DNA from: Bacillota bacterium
GTDB lineage: Bacteria; Bacillota; Clostridia; Acetivibrionales; DTU013
Length of the DNA: 45,458 nucleotides
Direction: 5' to 3'
Assembly (NCBI GenBank): GCA_023411645.1
Contig: JAEYON010000133.1
Coordinates: 1-45,458, forward strand
The notes beneath the pieces are model-generated. The model made no database searches. It was given only the letters and a program-made list of their open reading frames with translations, and was not told the DNA's origin. The position numbers and the translations under genes are program-made. Shown here piece by piece: positions 32,593-40,920 of this stretch; positions within the stretch are counted from its first letter, which is position 1; each line of letters begins with the position of its first letter.

Positions 32593-33861
32593 ATGAGTGT
32601 TGTGAATGATCTTATAAAGGATATCCCCATCCCACGCATGGTACCGGTGCGGCAAATATTTGACAGGAGTTACATTGAGGATGTTCCGGCAGAGGTGAGG
32701 AGGGAGCTTGACCGTCCGGAAATCAAGGAAAAGATATTTCCGGGGATGAGGATTGCAATCACAGCCGGAAGCAGGGGAATTGACAATTTCGCAGTGATTG
32801 TCAGAGAAGTGGTGAGTTTTTTGAAGGAGCAGGGGGCAAAACCTTTTGTGCTTCCGGCTATGGGAAGCCATGGGGGCTCAACCGCTGAAGGGCAGCTGGC
32901 CATTGTCAGGGAATATGGAATCACGGAGGAGTTTGTGGGCTGTCCGGTAGAAGCCACTATGGAAGTGAATGAAATAGGTAAGCTGGAGGACGGGCGCCCC
33001 ATTTTTATAAATCGGTTGGCTGCAGAGGCCGACGGCATTGTCTCCCTGAACCGAATCAAAGCCCACACAGCCTTTCGGGCCATGAGAGAGAGCGGTATAA
33101 TGAAAATGCTCACCATCGGTCTTGGATGCCAGATGGGAGCGGAGGTGTGCCATCGTCAGGGCATTGCGCATTTGGGAGAAAATGTAGAAAAATTTGCCTT
33201 TGGTATTTTAAAGCATGCCAACGTGATACTGGGAGTGGGCATTGTGGAGAATGCCTATGATAAGACGGCCAAAATCCAGGTGATGACAGGGGAGAGGATT
33301 CCTGAGGAGGAACCGGTTCTCTTGTTATATGCCAAATCAAGGATGGCCCAAATTCATTTTAAAAAAGTGGATGTGATGATTGTGGACTATGTTGGAAAGA
33401 ACATCAGCGGAGAGGGGATGGACCCCAATATTTCGGGACGATGGATTGTGCCGGGAATTGATGGGGGAATTGACGCCACAATGATCGGAGCCTTAGATCT
33501 GACTGAAGAGACTCGGGGGAATTTCTACGGTCTGGGCATGGCTGACACCTGTGCCAAAAGTGCTATGGACAAGATCGACACAGAGGCTACTTACCCGACT
33601 TCCCTGACCAGCACAGTATCCAAGCTCAGCAAGCTCCCCATGTATTTTGATAATCACAGATTGACTATACAGGCTACCATAAAGATGGTCCCAGGGAAGA
33701 CTCCGGAGGAAATTACCATGATCAGAATCGGAAGCACTCTGGATATGGATACCATCTGGATTTCAGAGAATATGCTGGAACAGGCGAAAGAGAATCCCTT
33801 GATTGAAATTCTTGGAGAACCCAAGGAGTTGGTGTTTGACAGTGAGGGTAATCTGTTTTAA
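32593..33861 (+). CDS. LarA-type (DUF2088) nickel-pincer racemase/epimerase-like protein
   Basis: 422 residues resembling the lactate racemase N-terminal domain superfamily. Candidate active-site blocks: PAMGSHGGSTAEGQ (His near 92), SLNRIKAHTAF (Lys and His near 156-158), and GLGCQMGAEVCHRQG (His near 186). In LarA, Lys and His residues hold and use the nickel-pincer nucleotide, and relatives racemise or epimerise 2-hydroxy acids, including sugar acids. Its place between ABC permeases and an FGGY kinase suggests a sugar acid substrate, such as an aldonate. AGGAGG precedes the ATG. Cofactor-making larB, larC or larE genes are not in this window, so the cofactor must come from elsewhere or may be absent. 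Confidence 0.78.
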   Translation: MSVVNDLIKDIPIPRMVPVRQIFDRSYIEDVPAEVRRELDRPEIKEKIFPGMRIAITAGSRGIDNFAVIVREVVSFLKEQGAKPFVLPAMGSHGGSTAEGQLAIVREYGITEEFVGCPVEATMEVNEIGKLEDGRPIFINRLAAEADGIVSLNRIKAHTAFRAMRESGIMKMLTIGLGCQMGAEVCHRQGIAHLGENVEKFAFGILKHANVILGVGIVENAYDKTAKIQVMTGERIPEEEPVLLLYAKSRMAQIHFKKVDVMIVDYVGKNISGEGMDPNISGRWIVPGIDGGIDATMIGALDLTEETRGNFYGLGMADTCAKSAMDKIDTEATYPTSLTSTVSKLSKLPMYFDNHRLTIQATIKMVPGKTPEEITMIRIGSTLDMDTIWISENMLEQAKENPLIEILGEPKELVFDSEGNLF

Positions 33862-33929
33862 GGAGTGAATTAAAGGGTGTTGATGGAGGCGAAGCCCTGT
33901 AAACCAAGTCATAGGTAAAAGGAGAGCAT

Positions 33930-35375
33930 ATGAGCTTAATCGCAATCGATCTAGGAAGCACTAATGTAAAAGTTGTAGCCTACGACAATGATTTTTGCAA
34001 GCTGTGGGAAGCTTCCCGGATAGTGCATTATTTTAGAGATGGGAAAATTGTAGAGTTTGACACAGAGGTTTATTTTGATGATCTGGTGGGAATATTGAAG
34101 GACCTGTCATCCTCTGGGAGGGTTTCTTTACAGGGGTCTTGTCGGATTGCACTCACCGGTCAGGCGGAATCTTTAGTGGTGCTGGATGAATCTCTGCGCC
34201 CACTGATGAACGCTGTCTCCTGGATGGATGAGCGCTCCGAAGAGGAGTGTAAGTATATCAGCACTTTGGTTACGAAGGAAGAATCCTATCAGGTAACGGG
34301 GCAGTGTGCCGTGCTCCCAACCTGGCCGGCCACCAAGATTCTGTGGCTTCAGAAGAACAAGCCGGTGATCTTTCAAAAAGCCCATAAATATGTGCTCTTG
34401 AAAGATTATATTGCTTATCGCCTGTCCGGTAGGTTGTTTTGTGAGTGTTCCATTGCGACGTTTTCTTTCTACTTTGATATCCACAATCGCTGTTATTGGA
34501 ATAAAATGCTCGATATCATTGGTATTCGCCCGGAGCAGCTGCCGGAGCTCATTGAGCCCGGGACGGAGATTGGTGGACTGACAGCAGAGGTTGCGGAAGA
34601 GACAGGTCTGGGTGATGCCGTGGTCAACGTGGGTACTTTGGATCATTTTGCAGGCATGATCGGCACCGGAAATATTGCACCCGGTATTGTGACGGAATCC
34701 ACAGGTACGGTGATGGCCATGTCTGTGATGGCCGAACTGCCTCTTTGCGAAAAGGAGACGGCGGCCTTGCATTACGGTCCCTTTCCCGGTACCTATGTGT
34801 TCCTGCCGGTCTGTGAGAGTGGCGGTATTAGTCTGAACTGGTTTCGAGACCGTTTCCTTCCTGGTGTCTCTTTTGAAGAGATCGACCGGGAGTTGAATAG
34901 GCGGGTGTACTCGGGAGAATTGTTGTTCCTCCCTTATATCAATGGCACAAACGCACCAGAGTTTGATTCTGATGCAACAGGTGTCTTTGTGGGATTGAAA
35001 GCCCGTCATGATGCTTATGATATGGCCGGGGCTGTTATGGAGGGCGTTGCGCTCCTTTTGAATCGTACCCTCGAAAGCCTCAGTACGCCTCCTACAAGTA
35101 TCATTTCCACCGGGGGCGGTGCCAAGTCTCCGCTGTGGCTTCAGATGAAGGCCGACATTACAGGAATACCGGTAAATGTGCCCAGAGAGAAGGAGGCGGC
35201 GTTGCTTGGAGCGGCTATTATGGGCGCAGTGAACGCAGGAATCTATGCTTCCTATGAGGAGGCTGTACAGAAAGCAGTGCAAATTGATAAATGCTATCTG
35301 CCCCGTCCGTATAATGAACGGAAGAAAGAAGCATATCGAATTATGTATGATGCAATGATTCGTGCAAAGTATTAG
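33930..35375 (+). CDS. FGGY-family carbohydrate kinase
   Basis: 481 residues. Phosphate-1 motif IAIDLGSTNVKVVAYD (about 4-19), ALTGQAESLVVLDE (near 75), SWMDERS, catalytic-Asp region VGTLDHFAGMIGTGNI (near 238), and adenosine motif ISTGGGAKSPLWLQMKADIT (near 390). It phosphorylates a sugar or sugar alcohol with ATP. It is only distantly like the xylB in this window and lacks the QMHG motif of xylulokinases (here GQAES), so it is not a second xylulokinase. Next to GH78, a rhamnulose or deoxy-sugar kinase is possible. AAAGGAGAG precedes the ATG. Confidence 0.9.
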   Translation: MSLIAIDLGSTNVKVVAYDNDFCKLWEASRIVHYFRDGKIVEFDTEVYFDDLVGILKDLSSSGRVSLQGSCRIALTGQAESLVVLDESLRPLMNAVSWMDERSEEECKYISTLVTKEESYQVTGQCAVLPTWPATKILWLQKNKPVIFQKAHKYVLLKDYIAYRLSGRLFCECSIATFSFYFDIHNRCYWNKMLDIIGIRPEQLPELIEPGTEIGGLTAEVAEETGLGDAVVNVGTLDHFAGMIGTGNIAPGIVTESTGTVMAMSVMAELPLCEKETAALHYGPFPGTYVFLPVCESGGISLNWFRDRFLPGVSFEEIDRELNRRVYSGELLFLPYINGTNAPEFDSDATGVFVGLKARHDAYDMAGAVMEGVALLLNRTLESLSTPPTSIISTGGGAKSPLWLQMKADITGIPVNVPREKEAALLGAAIMGAVNAGIYASYEEAVQKAVQIDKCYLPRPYNERKKEAYRIMYDAMIRAKY

Positions 35376-35414
35376 GATAACATAGTTATTTTTGAAAGAA
35401 GAAGGAGTCTTTCT

Positions 35415-36116
35415 ATGACCAGAAAATTAAAACTGGAGCCTCCATTTTTTGAGATTGGGCCTAAGAACTATCTGTTCGGAGATGATATTCTGGACCTTGC
35501 CCGCATTGCAGATGAAGCTGCAGAAAAATACAGTGTCCGCGTGATTTTCACTTCTCCTTATGCAAACATTGAGAGGGTGGCCGGATCAGTGAAGCATTTG
35601 AAGGTCTTTGCGCCTCATATGGATGATATTCCAGTGGGTAGGGGCCTTGCCTGTGTGCTCCCGGAATCCCTCAAGGCTGTCGGTGCAGCAGGCGTTCTTT
35701 TAAACCACAGTGAATGCCCTCTTCCTCTTTCTACATTGATACGAACCATTCAGCGAGCCCGCGAACTGGATATGTTGGCCATGGTATGTGCTGATTCCAT
35801 GCCTGAAACCCGTGCTGTGGCACAGTTGTCTCCGGATCTGATGATTACGGAGCCGGCTGATCTCATCGGTACCGCTCAGGCTGTGGACATATCCTACGTT
35901 TCTGCAGTTATGGATGCAGTAAAAGATATTAACCCTGATATTGGCATTTTGGTGGGCGGCGGAGTCAACAGCGGAACTGACGTGTACAATATCATAATGG
36001 CCGGCGCAGACGCCACCGGCTCTTCAAGCGGAATTATCAAGGCTGGAGATCCGGAAGCTATGGTTCAGGAAATGCTGGCAGCGCTCCGGGCTGCGTGGGA
36101 TGAACGTCACAGATAA
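35415..36116 (+). CDS. Triosephosphate-isomerase paralogue
   Basis: 233 residues of the TIM family, short like the archaeal form. Equivalent active-site positions are seen: Lys in EIGPKNYLFGD (near 17), His in LLNHSECPLP (near 97) and Glu in MITEPADLIGT (near 145), with phosphate-binding GGGVNSGTDV (near 181) and GSSSGIIKA (near 200). Catabolic operons often use such paralogues as aldose/ketose phosphate isomerases for four-carbon substrates (for example erythrulose phosphate). The cell must have a normal tpiA for glycolysis, so this copy probably has a pathway-specific substrate. AGAAGGAG precedes the ATG. Confidence 0.85.
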   Translation: MTRKLKLEPPFFEIGPKNYLFGDDILDLARIADEAAEKYSVRVIFTSPYANIERVAGSVKHLKVFAPHMDDIPVGRGLACVLPESLKAVGAAGVLLNHSECPLPLSTLIRTIQRARELDMLAMVCADSMPETRAVAQLSPDLMITEPADLIGTAQAVDISYVSAVMDAVKDINPDIGILVGGGVNSGTDVYNIIMAGADATGSSSGIIKAGDPEAMVQEMLAALRAAWDERHR

Positions 36117-36130
36117 GGAGGAGTATTCTT

Positions 36131-36739
36131 ATGGGGAAATATGATCCGTCCATTACAGAGATATTGAATATTGAGTGGAATGCCATCAATCGGCTGATAG
36201 AAACTCTTGACAGGAAGGTGATGGAGCAGATTATTGAACTGCTACTTCAGGTAAAGCCGAAGGGGCACAAGGTGATTACTGCCGGATGCGGCACCTCCGG
36301 ATCTGTGGCGGTGAGAGTGGCGCATACCTTGAGCGTCTGTGAGATCCCTGCCTTCTATTGCTGTCCGGCCAACTCTGTCCACGGCGGTGTAGGAGCCATT
36401 CAGAAGGATGATGTGGTGATTCTCTTTTCCAAAGGGGGGAACACGCAGGAAATCGTAAACTATATTCCCATATGCAAAGTGAAGGGGGCCGTCATTATCG
36501 GTGTTTCTCAGAATGATAATTCTCTTCTGGCGAAGCATTCTGATATCTATTTCAAGGTGCAGATTGATCAGGAATCAGACATGTTCAATATGTGTGCCTC
36601 TGCAAGTTGTACAGCATACTGTGCGGTGTGGGACGCTATTGCCTTTACCGTGATGAAATATAATGGATACACCATAGAAGACTTAAAACTGATCCATCCC
36701 GGCGGGAAGGTGGGCGAGCTCTTGCTTGGCGGCAGCTGA
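36131..36739 (+). CDS. SIS-domain sugar-phosphate isomerase (KdsD/HxlB-like)
   Basis: 202 residues, a single SIS domain. ITAGCGTSGSVAVRVAHTL (about 50-68) forms the phosphate loop, VILFSKGGNTQEIVN (about 95-109) the second, and the C-terminal LIHPGGKVGELL is the motif that ends arabinose-5-phosphate isomerase SIS domains. There are no CBS domains. It should interconvert an aldose and ketose phosphate. Last gene of the cluster, 14 nt after the TIM paralogue, with AAGGAGGAG before the ATG. A truncated relative lies at 23020-23124. Confidence 0.9.
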   Translation: MGKYDPSITEILNIEWNAINRLIETLDRKVMEQIIELLLQVKPKGHKVITAGCGTSGSVAVRVAHTLSVCEIPAFYCCPANSVHGGVGAIQKDDVVILFSKGGNTQEIVNYIPICKVKGAVIIGVSQNDNSLLAKHSDIYFKVQIDQESDMFNMCASASCTAYCAVWDAIAFTVMKYNGYTIEDLKLIHPGGKVGELLLGGS

Positions 36740-36801
36740 GCAGACGGATAAATAGGCGGGATTGTTCATTGCAGATATGGATGTTTTGTTTTGTCGGAAT
36801 G

Positions 36802-36832
36802 TTCAAAAGCCCCATAGTGCGGGGCTTTTGAA
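36802..36832. terminator. Strong bidirectional terminator at the cluster end
   Basis: A perfect 12-bp stem, TTCAAAAGCCCC (36802-36813) with GGGGCTTTTGAA (36821-36832). A/T-rich arms give T-tracts in both directions, so it can end the sugar cluster and the convergent Dabb gene. Confidence 0.8.
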
Positions 36833-36863
36833 TAAAGTTAGTTATGTAGCTCTTCGGCGAAAT

Positions 36864-36908
36864 AAGATCTCGGGCATCGAGCCCTGTTCGATTTTGTATG
36901 GAGTTCCA
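36864..36908 (+). repeat. Structured repeat element, copy C
   Basis: P1 AAGATC (36864-36869) with GATTTT (36890-36895, one G-U), P2 GGGC (36872-36875) with GCCC (36881-36884) and loop ATCGA, P3 TGGA (36899-36902) with TCCA (36905-36908). Same order and conserved loop as copies A and B. It sits between the two convergent genes, after the terminator. Confidence 0.6.
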
Positions 36909-36920
36909 CTACTTAAAAGC

Positions 36921-37223
36921 TTACACCTGATAATCAACCACTGCGCGGCCTACTCTGACCTTTGCCACAAATTCGGACACCTTTACGTGCTCAGGATGTT
37001 TTTTGTACTCCTCCAGCTTTTGCGCATTTTCAAATTCCGAAATAAGAACGGCGTCATAAGCCATATCTGAAGTATTGAAATTGATGCCGACCTCAAGTGA
37101 GCTGATCTGATCGACTTCTCCTATCAGCCCTTCTAGCATTTCCTTAATTTTCCTTGCGTTTTCCTCTCTGCTGCAACCTTCTGCAAAGTCCTTTAATTTC
37201 CACATTACGATGTGCTTGATCAT
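36921..37223 (-). CDS. Dabb-domain (stress-responsive alpha-beta barrel) protein
   Basis: 100 residues. Starts MIKHIVMWKLKDFAEG, the Dabb hallmark, and ends with HPEHVKVSEFVAKVRVGRAV. These dimeric ferredoxin-like proteins are mostly of unknown function; some are small cyclases. The open frame extends to 37259, but TTTGGAGGATGAC lies right before ATG 37223. Convergent with the sugar cluster, divergent from the YesM gene; no link to either is evident. Confidence 0.88.
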   Translation of the reverse strand: MIKHIVMWKLKDFAEGCSREENARKIKEMLEGLIGEVDQISSLEVGINFNTSDMAYDAVLISEFENAQKLEEYKKHPEHVKVSEFVAKVRVGRAVVDYQV

Positions 37224-37368
37224 GTCATCCTCCAAATAGTAGTTGTTTTTAAGCATCAAACCTACTAATTTAATTCTTTAAAAAAGTTTACTTTCCTCCT
37301 TTGCCAGCAAGATTTTTGCTAGCGCCCAAAGGTGAAAAATTAGCATTCCGTTATTCTATATACTATAA

Positions 37369-37398
37369 TTGACAAATCCCCATTATTTAGCTTAAAAT
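37369..37398 (+). promoter_or_regulatory. Promoter of the yesMN-like operon
   Basis: Perfect -35 TTGACA (37369-37374), 18-nt spacer, -10 TAAAAT (37393-37398). The transcript would begin near 37405. Confidence 0.65.
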
Positions 37399-37410
37399 CA
37401 AAATATACTT

Positions 37411-39246
37411 ATGCGAAAAAAGCTACTTTTTTACATTGAGCGGGGGTCTGTGCGTAATAATATGGGGTTTCTGAAAAGGATCGCACTTATTAATATCAGT
37501 ATACGTACGAAGCTTCTGCTGATCTATTTGCTTTGCGTACTTACTCCCACTATTACTTTCTCCTTTGCATTTTACACATCAACCTTGAGCAGCGCAAGAA
37601 ATGAAAAACTGATCCTTTACCGACAAGAGGTTGAGAGGGTGACAACTTCAATAGAATCTAATGCGATCAGTGCGATCCAGCTCGCTAATACAATTTATCC
37701 GGATAAGAAAATGTATGAGTTCCTTGATAAGAGATACGACAGAATTCAAGAATGTATGGAAGACTATAACGCATATCTCAAAGATGCGTGGGATATGGTT
37801 CTTCCTTATAACACTAATATCGCGCTGTTTACTGTTTATACAAACAATAATACACTGCTTAATGGCAATCATTTGCAGCGTATTGATTATTCTATTGACA
37901 GGTCCGACTGGTACGAGAAGTATTCAATGGTGAATGATAAATCAAAACCGGTATTCTTATACCATGTGGATGAATTGACATTAGGAGCCCCTCTAACCAA
38001 AATGGTTTCATATTTTAGAAGGCTTAATTATACGAAATGCAGTGATTATCAGCACTATATCAAAATAACATTCCGGCCGGATATGCTTGACAAATTGTTG
38101 GAAACGGAAACGCTGCCCGGGGCTTTGTACATCGTAGACGGTGAGAACACCATAGTTGCTCAGAACAATCGTCAGATCAAGACATATACAGATACTGAAT
38201 TTATTTCATTTGATACGGTTAAAACAGATCATGGGCAGGTCATCCTTCGTAATCCGATACAATTCATTGACGGATGGCAGGTAGTCTGTGTGCTCAATAA
38301 AAATTTTATGTCGGAAGCATTCGAAATCAACTGGATGCAAATGATTGTACTGGTCCTTTCCGTTACTGTATTTGCCAGTGTTGTTATTTATGCAATTTCA
38401 TCTTCCCTATATAAAAGAATCGCATTATTAGTCTATCATATGGGAAAGGTTTCAAAGGAAGAATATGAACTCATCCCGGAAGAAAAAAAAGGAAGTGATG
38501 AAATTGGTTTGTTGATCAACGCAATGAACAGGATGATCACAAAAATACGCTCACTGATTGAAGATGAGTATAAAGCCAAAATCAGGGATACACAGATGGA
38601 ATTGTTGAAAAAGCAATCAGAACTCAGTGCTCTTCAGTGCCAGGTAAACCCGCATTTTATGTTTAATGTCCTTGAGACAATCCGAATAAAATCTTACCTT
38701 CGAAATGAATTTGAAACTTCCAGAATAATTAAATATATGTCAAAAATCTTCCGAAAGCTATTGTTGTGGAATGACGATCTGATTGGACTTCAGGAAGAGA
38801 TTAATTTCATCAAGGAATACATGGAAATACAACAGTATCGGTATGAGGACGAACTGGATTTTGAAATAAGCGTCGACGAGAGACTTCTGGCTCTGAAGAT
38901 CCCCAAAATGACATTGCAGACCTTGATTGACAATGCATGTGAACATGGCTTTTCAGGTTCAAAGGGAATAAAAAAGATCAAGTTGACGATTCGGCTGATC
39001 AATGAAAAAACAGTAGAATTTAAAGTTTACGACAATGGGAATGGGATGACGCCCGAACAGATCGAACAGGTGCGAGATATCAGCAGTATGGAGAATAAAG
39101 GCATCGGTATAAAAAACGTAATCGGCAGACTGAATCTCTATTTTGGCGATAATTACATCTTCAAAATCACAAGTGAACCGGGACAATTTACAGAAATACT
39201 GCTTGTCCTGGATTTGGAGGAAATGAAAAGGAGCGATTATGTATAA
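37411..39246 (+). CDS. YesM-type sensor histidine kinase
   Basis: Up to 611 residues. Transmembrane segment near 35-55, extracellular Cache-like sensor, second membrane segment near 310-330, HAMP, then the His_kinase domain with phosphoacceptor His in CQVNPHFMFNVLETIR and an ATPase domain with LIDNACEHGFSG and GIGIKNVIGRLNLYFGD. Because the promoter predicts a transcript starting near 37405, ATG 37411 would be leaderless; GTG 37450 or ATG 37462, after GCGGGGG (37440-37446), are better starts. It senses extracellular carbohydrate and pairs with the next gene, which overlaps it by 8 nt. Confidence 0.9.
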   Translation: MRKKLLFYIERGSVRNNMGFLKRIALINISIRTKLLLIYLLCVLTPTITFSFAFYTSTLSSARNEKLILYRQEVERVTTSIESNAISAIQLANTIYPDKKMYEFLDKRYDRIQECMEDYNAYLKDAWDMVLPYNTNIALFTVYTNNNTLLNGNHLQRIDYSIDRSDWYEKYSMVNDKSKPVFLYHVDELTLGAPLTKMVSYFRRLNYTKCSDYQHYIKITFRPDMLDKLLETETLPGALYIVDGENTIVAQNNRQIKTYTDTEFISFDTVKTDHGQVILRNPIQFIDGWQVVCVLNKNFMSEAFEINWMQMIVLVLSVTVFASVVIYAISSSLYKRIALLVYHMGKVSKEEYELIPEEKKGSDEIGLLINAMNRMITKIRSLIEDEYKAKIRDTQMELLKKQSELSALQCQVNPHFMFNVLETIRIKSYLRNEFETSRIIKYMSKIFRKLLLWNDDLIGLQEEINFIKEYMEIQQYRYEDELDFEISVDERLLALKIPKMTLQTLIDNACEHGFSGSKGIKKIKLTIRLINEKTVEFKVYDNGNGMTPEQIEQVRDISSMENKGIGIKNVIGRLNLYFGDNYIFKITSEPGQFTEILLVLDLEEMKRSDYV

Positions 39247-40777
39247 GGTAATGATCGTGGATGACGAGCGGCAGATCGTCGATGGATTGTGTAAAATGAT
39301 CAACTGGGCGGAGTTTGGGTTTGCTGTATGCGCAACAGCCAGAAACGGCATGGAAGCAATCCCGCTGATCAAAGCACATCAGCCTGACCTTGTTATGACC
39401 GACGTCAGAATGCCTGTTATGGATGGCCTTAAAATGCTGGAGCATGTCCGCGAAAACATCTCCGAGGATATGGAGTTTATAATATTAAGCGGGTTCAGTG
39501 AGTTTCAATATGCTCAAAAGGCTCTGCAGTACAATGTAAAGAGTTATATCCTCAAACCAATAGATGAAACAGAGTTTTACAGCATACTTGTTGATATTAA
39601 AAATATACTGGATGAAAAACAGATTCGAAAGAGCCTGCAAATTAAATCCTATATCAGCAATTTTATCGGGGGAGATGAATCGGTAGGAAATGAACTGATA
39701 TTGGAAAACGAAAAAACCTTTGGTCTGCGGTATCTAGCCATCGAGCGTCACCGGGAAGACGTGTCTCTGTCTTCCGATTGTGAGGAAGACAATAATTCTG
39801 ATCTTTCAAAATGTATTGCTGAAAAAATCGGGGAGTACAACATGCGCTTTGTGCTTCGCCACGACAGGAATAAATGCCACATGGTCGTCGGGCATACCCT
39901 GCTGAGCAGCTTTGAATATGATGTAAAGCATCTGGCGCTGACTGTGAACGAGTTTTTATGGATATGCAAATCTCTTAAAGTTGATATATTAATCGGGAAG
40001 AAAGTAGCGGAATTTAAAAATCTGCATGAGTCAGTACAATCCATCGCCATGTGTAGAAATAAGCTATTTTACCAGAAAAAAAGATCTGTCATCCTGTATG
40101 ACGATATAAAAGATGAACAATTCGTAAAAGTTTTTGATGATAACGGAGCGGTTGTGAAAATTATCTCTGCATTCAGGAAAAACGAGTCAGAAAAACTCAT
40201 CAGTTTCATCGGTCAGCTGATAGAGAGGCTCGTTAACCTTCAGGCAGTACCGGAGGTCGCTATGCTCCATCTGGACAGCATCATGGCCTCTATAATCCAG
40301 ATATTGTATGAACGGAATGAAGAGATTAAATCTGTTTTAGAACTCTATTCTAAAATTAAAAAGCTTCAGAACGATGTTAATATATTCGTTCTGGGAGGTA
40401 TGTTGATTGAATTTTGCCTGTATTGTTATGAATTTTCGCAGAATCGACTGCAAACAGAAAACAATGACATTGTGACTAAGGTTACACGTTATGTAAATGA
40501 AAACTATGCGGAGCCGTTGAAAATTGCCGATATAGCTGATCGATTTTTTGTCAATTCCGCCTATCTGGGACAGCAATTCGCAAAGAAAAAAGGCTGCACA
40601 TTTAACCATTATCTCAATACGGTGCGCATAGAAAAAGCAAAGGAGCTTCTCATCAATACAAACCACAAAATATATGAAATTGCACAGAAAATCGGATACG
40701 ACGACTCAAACTATTTTTCATCCAAGTTCCTGGAACATGTGGGACACACGCCTTCTGACTATCGGAACCGCAAGTAA
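39239..40777 (+). CDS. YesN-type response regulator (REC + AraC helix-turn-helix)
   Basis: 512 residues. Receiver domain with IVDDERQIVDGL and phosphoacceptor Asp in LVMTDVRMPVMDGLKML (near 54-56) and Lys in SYILKPIDETEF. A long middle region (about 130-400), and a C-terminal AraC DNA-binding domain with KIADIADRFFVNSAYLGQQF and IYEIAQKIGYDDSNYFSSKF. It likely activates the ABC operon downstream, whose start region has a -10 but no good -35. The ATG overlaps the kinase stop. Confidence 0.92.
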   Translation: MYKVMIVDDERQIVDGLCKMINWAEFGFAVCATARNGMEAIPLIKAHQPDLVMTDVRMPVMDGLKMLEHVRENISEDMEFIILSGFSEFQYAQKALQYNVKSYILKPIDETEFYSILVDIKNILDEKQIRKSLQIKSYISNFIGGDESVGNELILENEKTFGLRYLAIERHREDVSLSSDCEEDNNSDLSKCIAEKIGEYNMRFVLRHDRNKCHMVVGHTLLSSFEYDVKHLALTVNEFLWICKSLKVDILIGKKVAEFKNLHESVQSIAMCRNKLFYQKKRSVILYDDIKDEQFVKVFDDNGAVVKIISAFRKNESEKLISFIGQLIERLVNLQAVPEVAMLHLDSIMASIIQILYERNEEIKSVLELYSKIKKLQNDVNIFVLGGMLIEFCLYCYEFSQNRLQTENNDIVTKVTRYVNENYAEPLKIADIADRFFVNSAYLGQQFAKKKGCTFNHYLNTVRIEKAKELLINTNHKIYEIAQKIGYDDSNYFSSKFLEHVGHTPSDYRNRK

Positions 40778-40869
40778 TAAACAAAAACTACTCCCATACG
40801 CATTAATTCTATAAACCTATAAAAATTAAAGAAAAGTCTATATTTTTTATAGGGAGAGATTTGTGTTAG

Positions 40870-40884
40870 GCAAATATAATTTGC
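40870..40884 (+). promoter_or_regulatory. Palindrome overlapping the -10 of the second ABC operon
   Basis: GCAAAT-ATA-ATTTGC is a perfect inverted repeat that includes a TATAAT (40875-40880). At the -35 position (40852-40857) there is only GGGAGA. The layout fits an activator- or repressor-controlled promoter about 40 nt before the ATG. Confidence 0.45.
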
Positions 40885-40920
40885 TTATAGGTACATTCAT
40901 ATATTAAAGGGGGTAAAAAA

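Noticed and set aside
34173..35282. 369-codon minus-strand ORF antisense to the FGGY kinase
   Set aside because: Shadow of a well-supported FGGY kinase gene; no recognisable domain.
36762..37070. 102-codon plus-strand ORF after the SIS gene
   Set aside because: It runs through a terminator, repeat copy C and the antisense of the Dabb gene.
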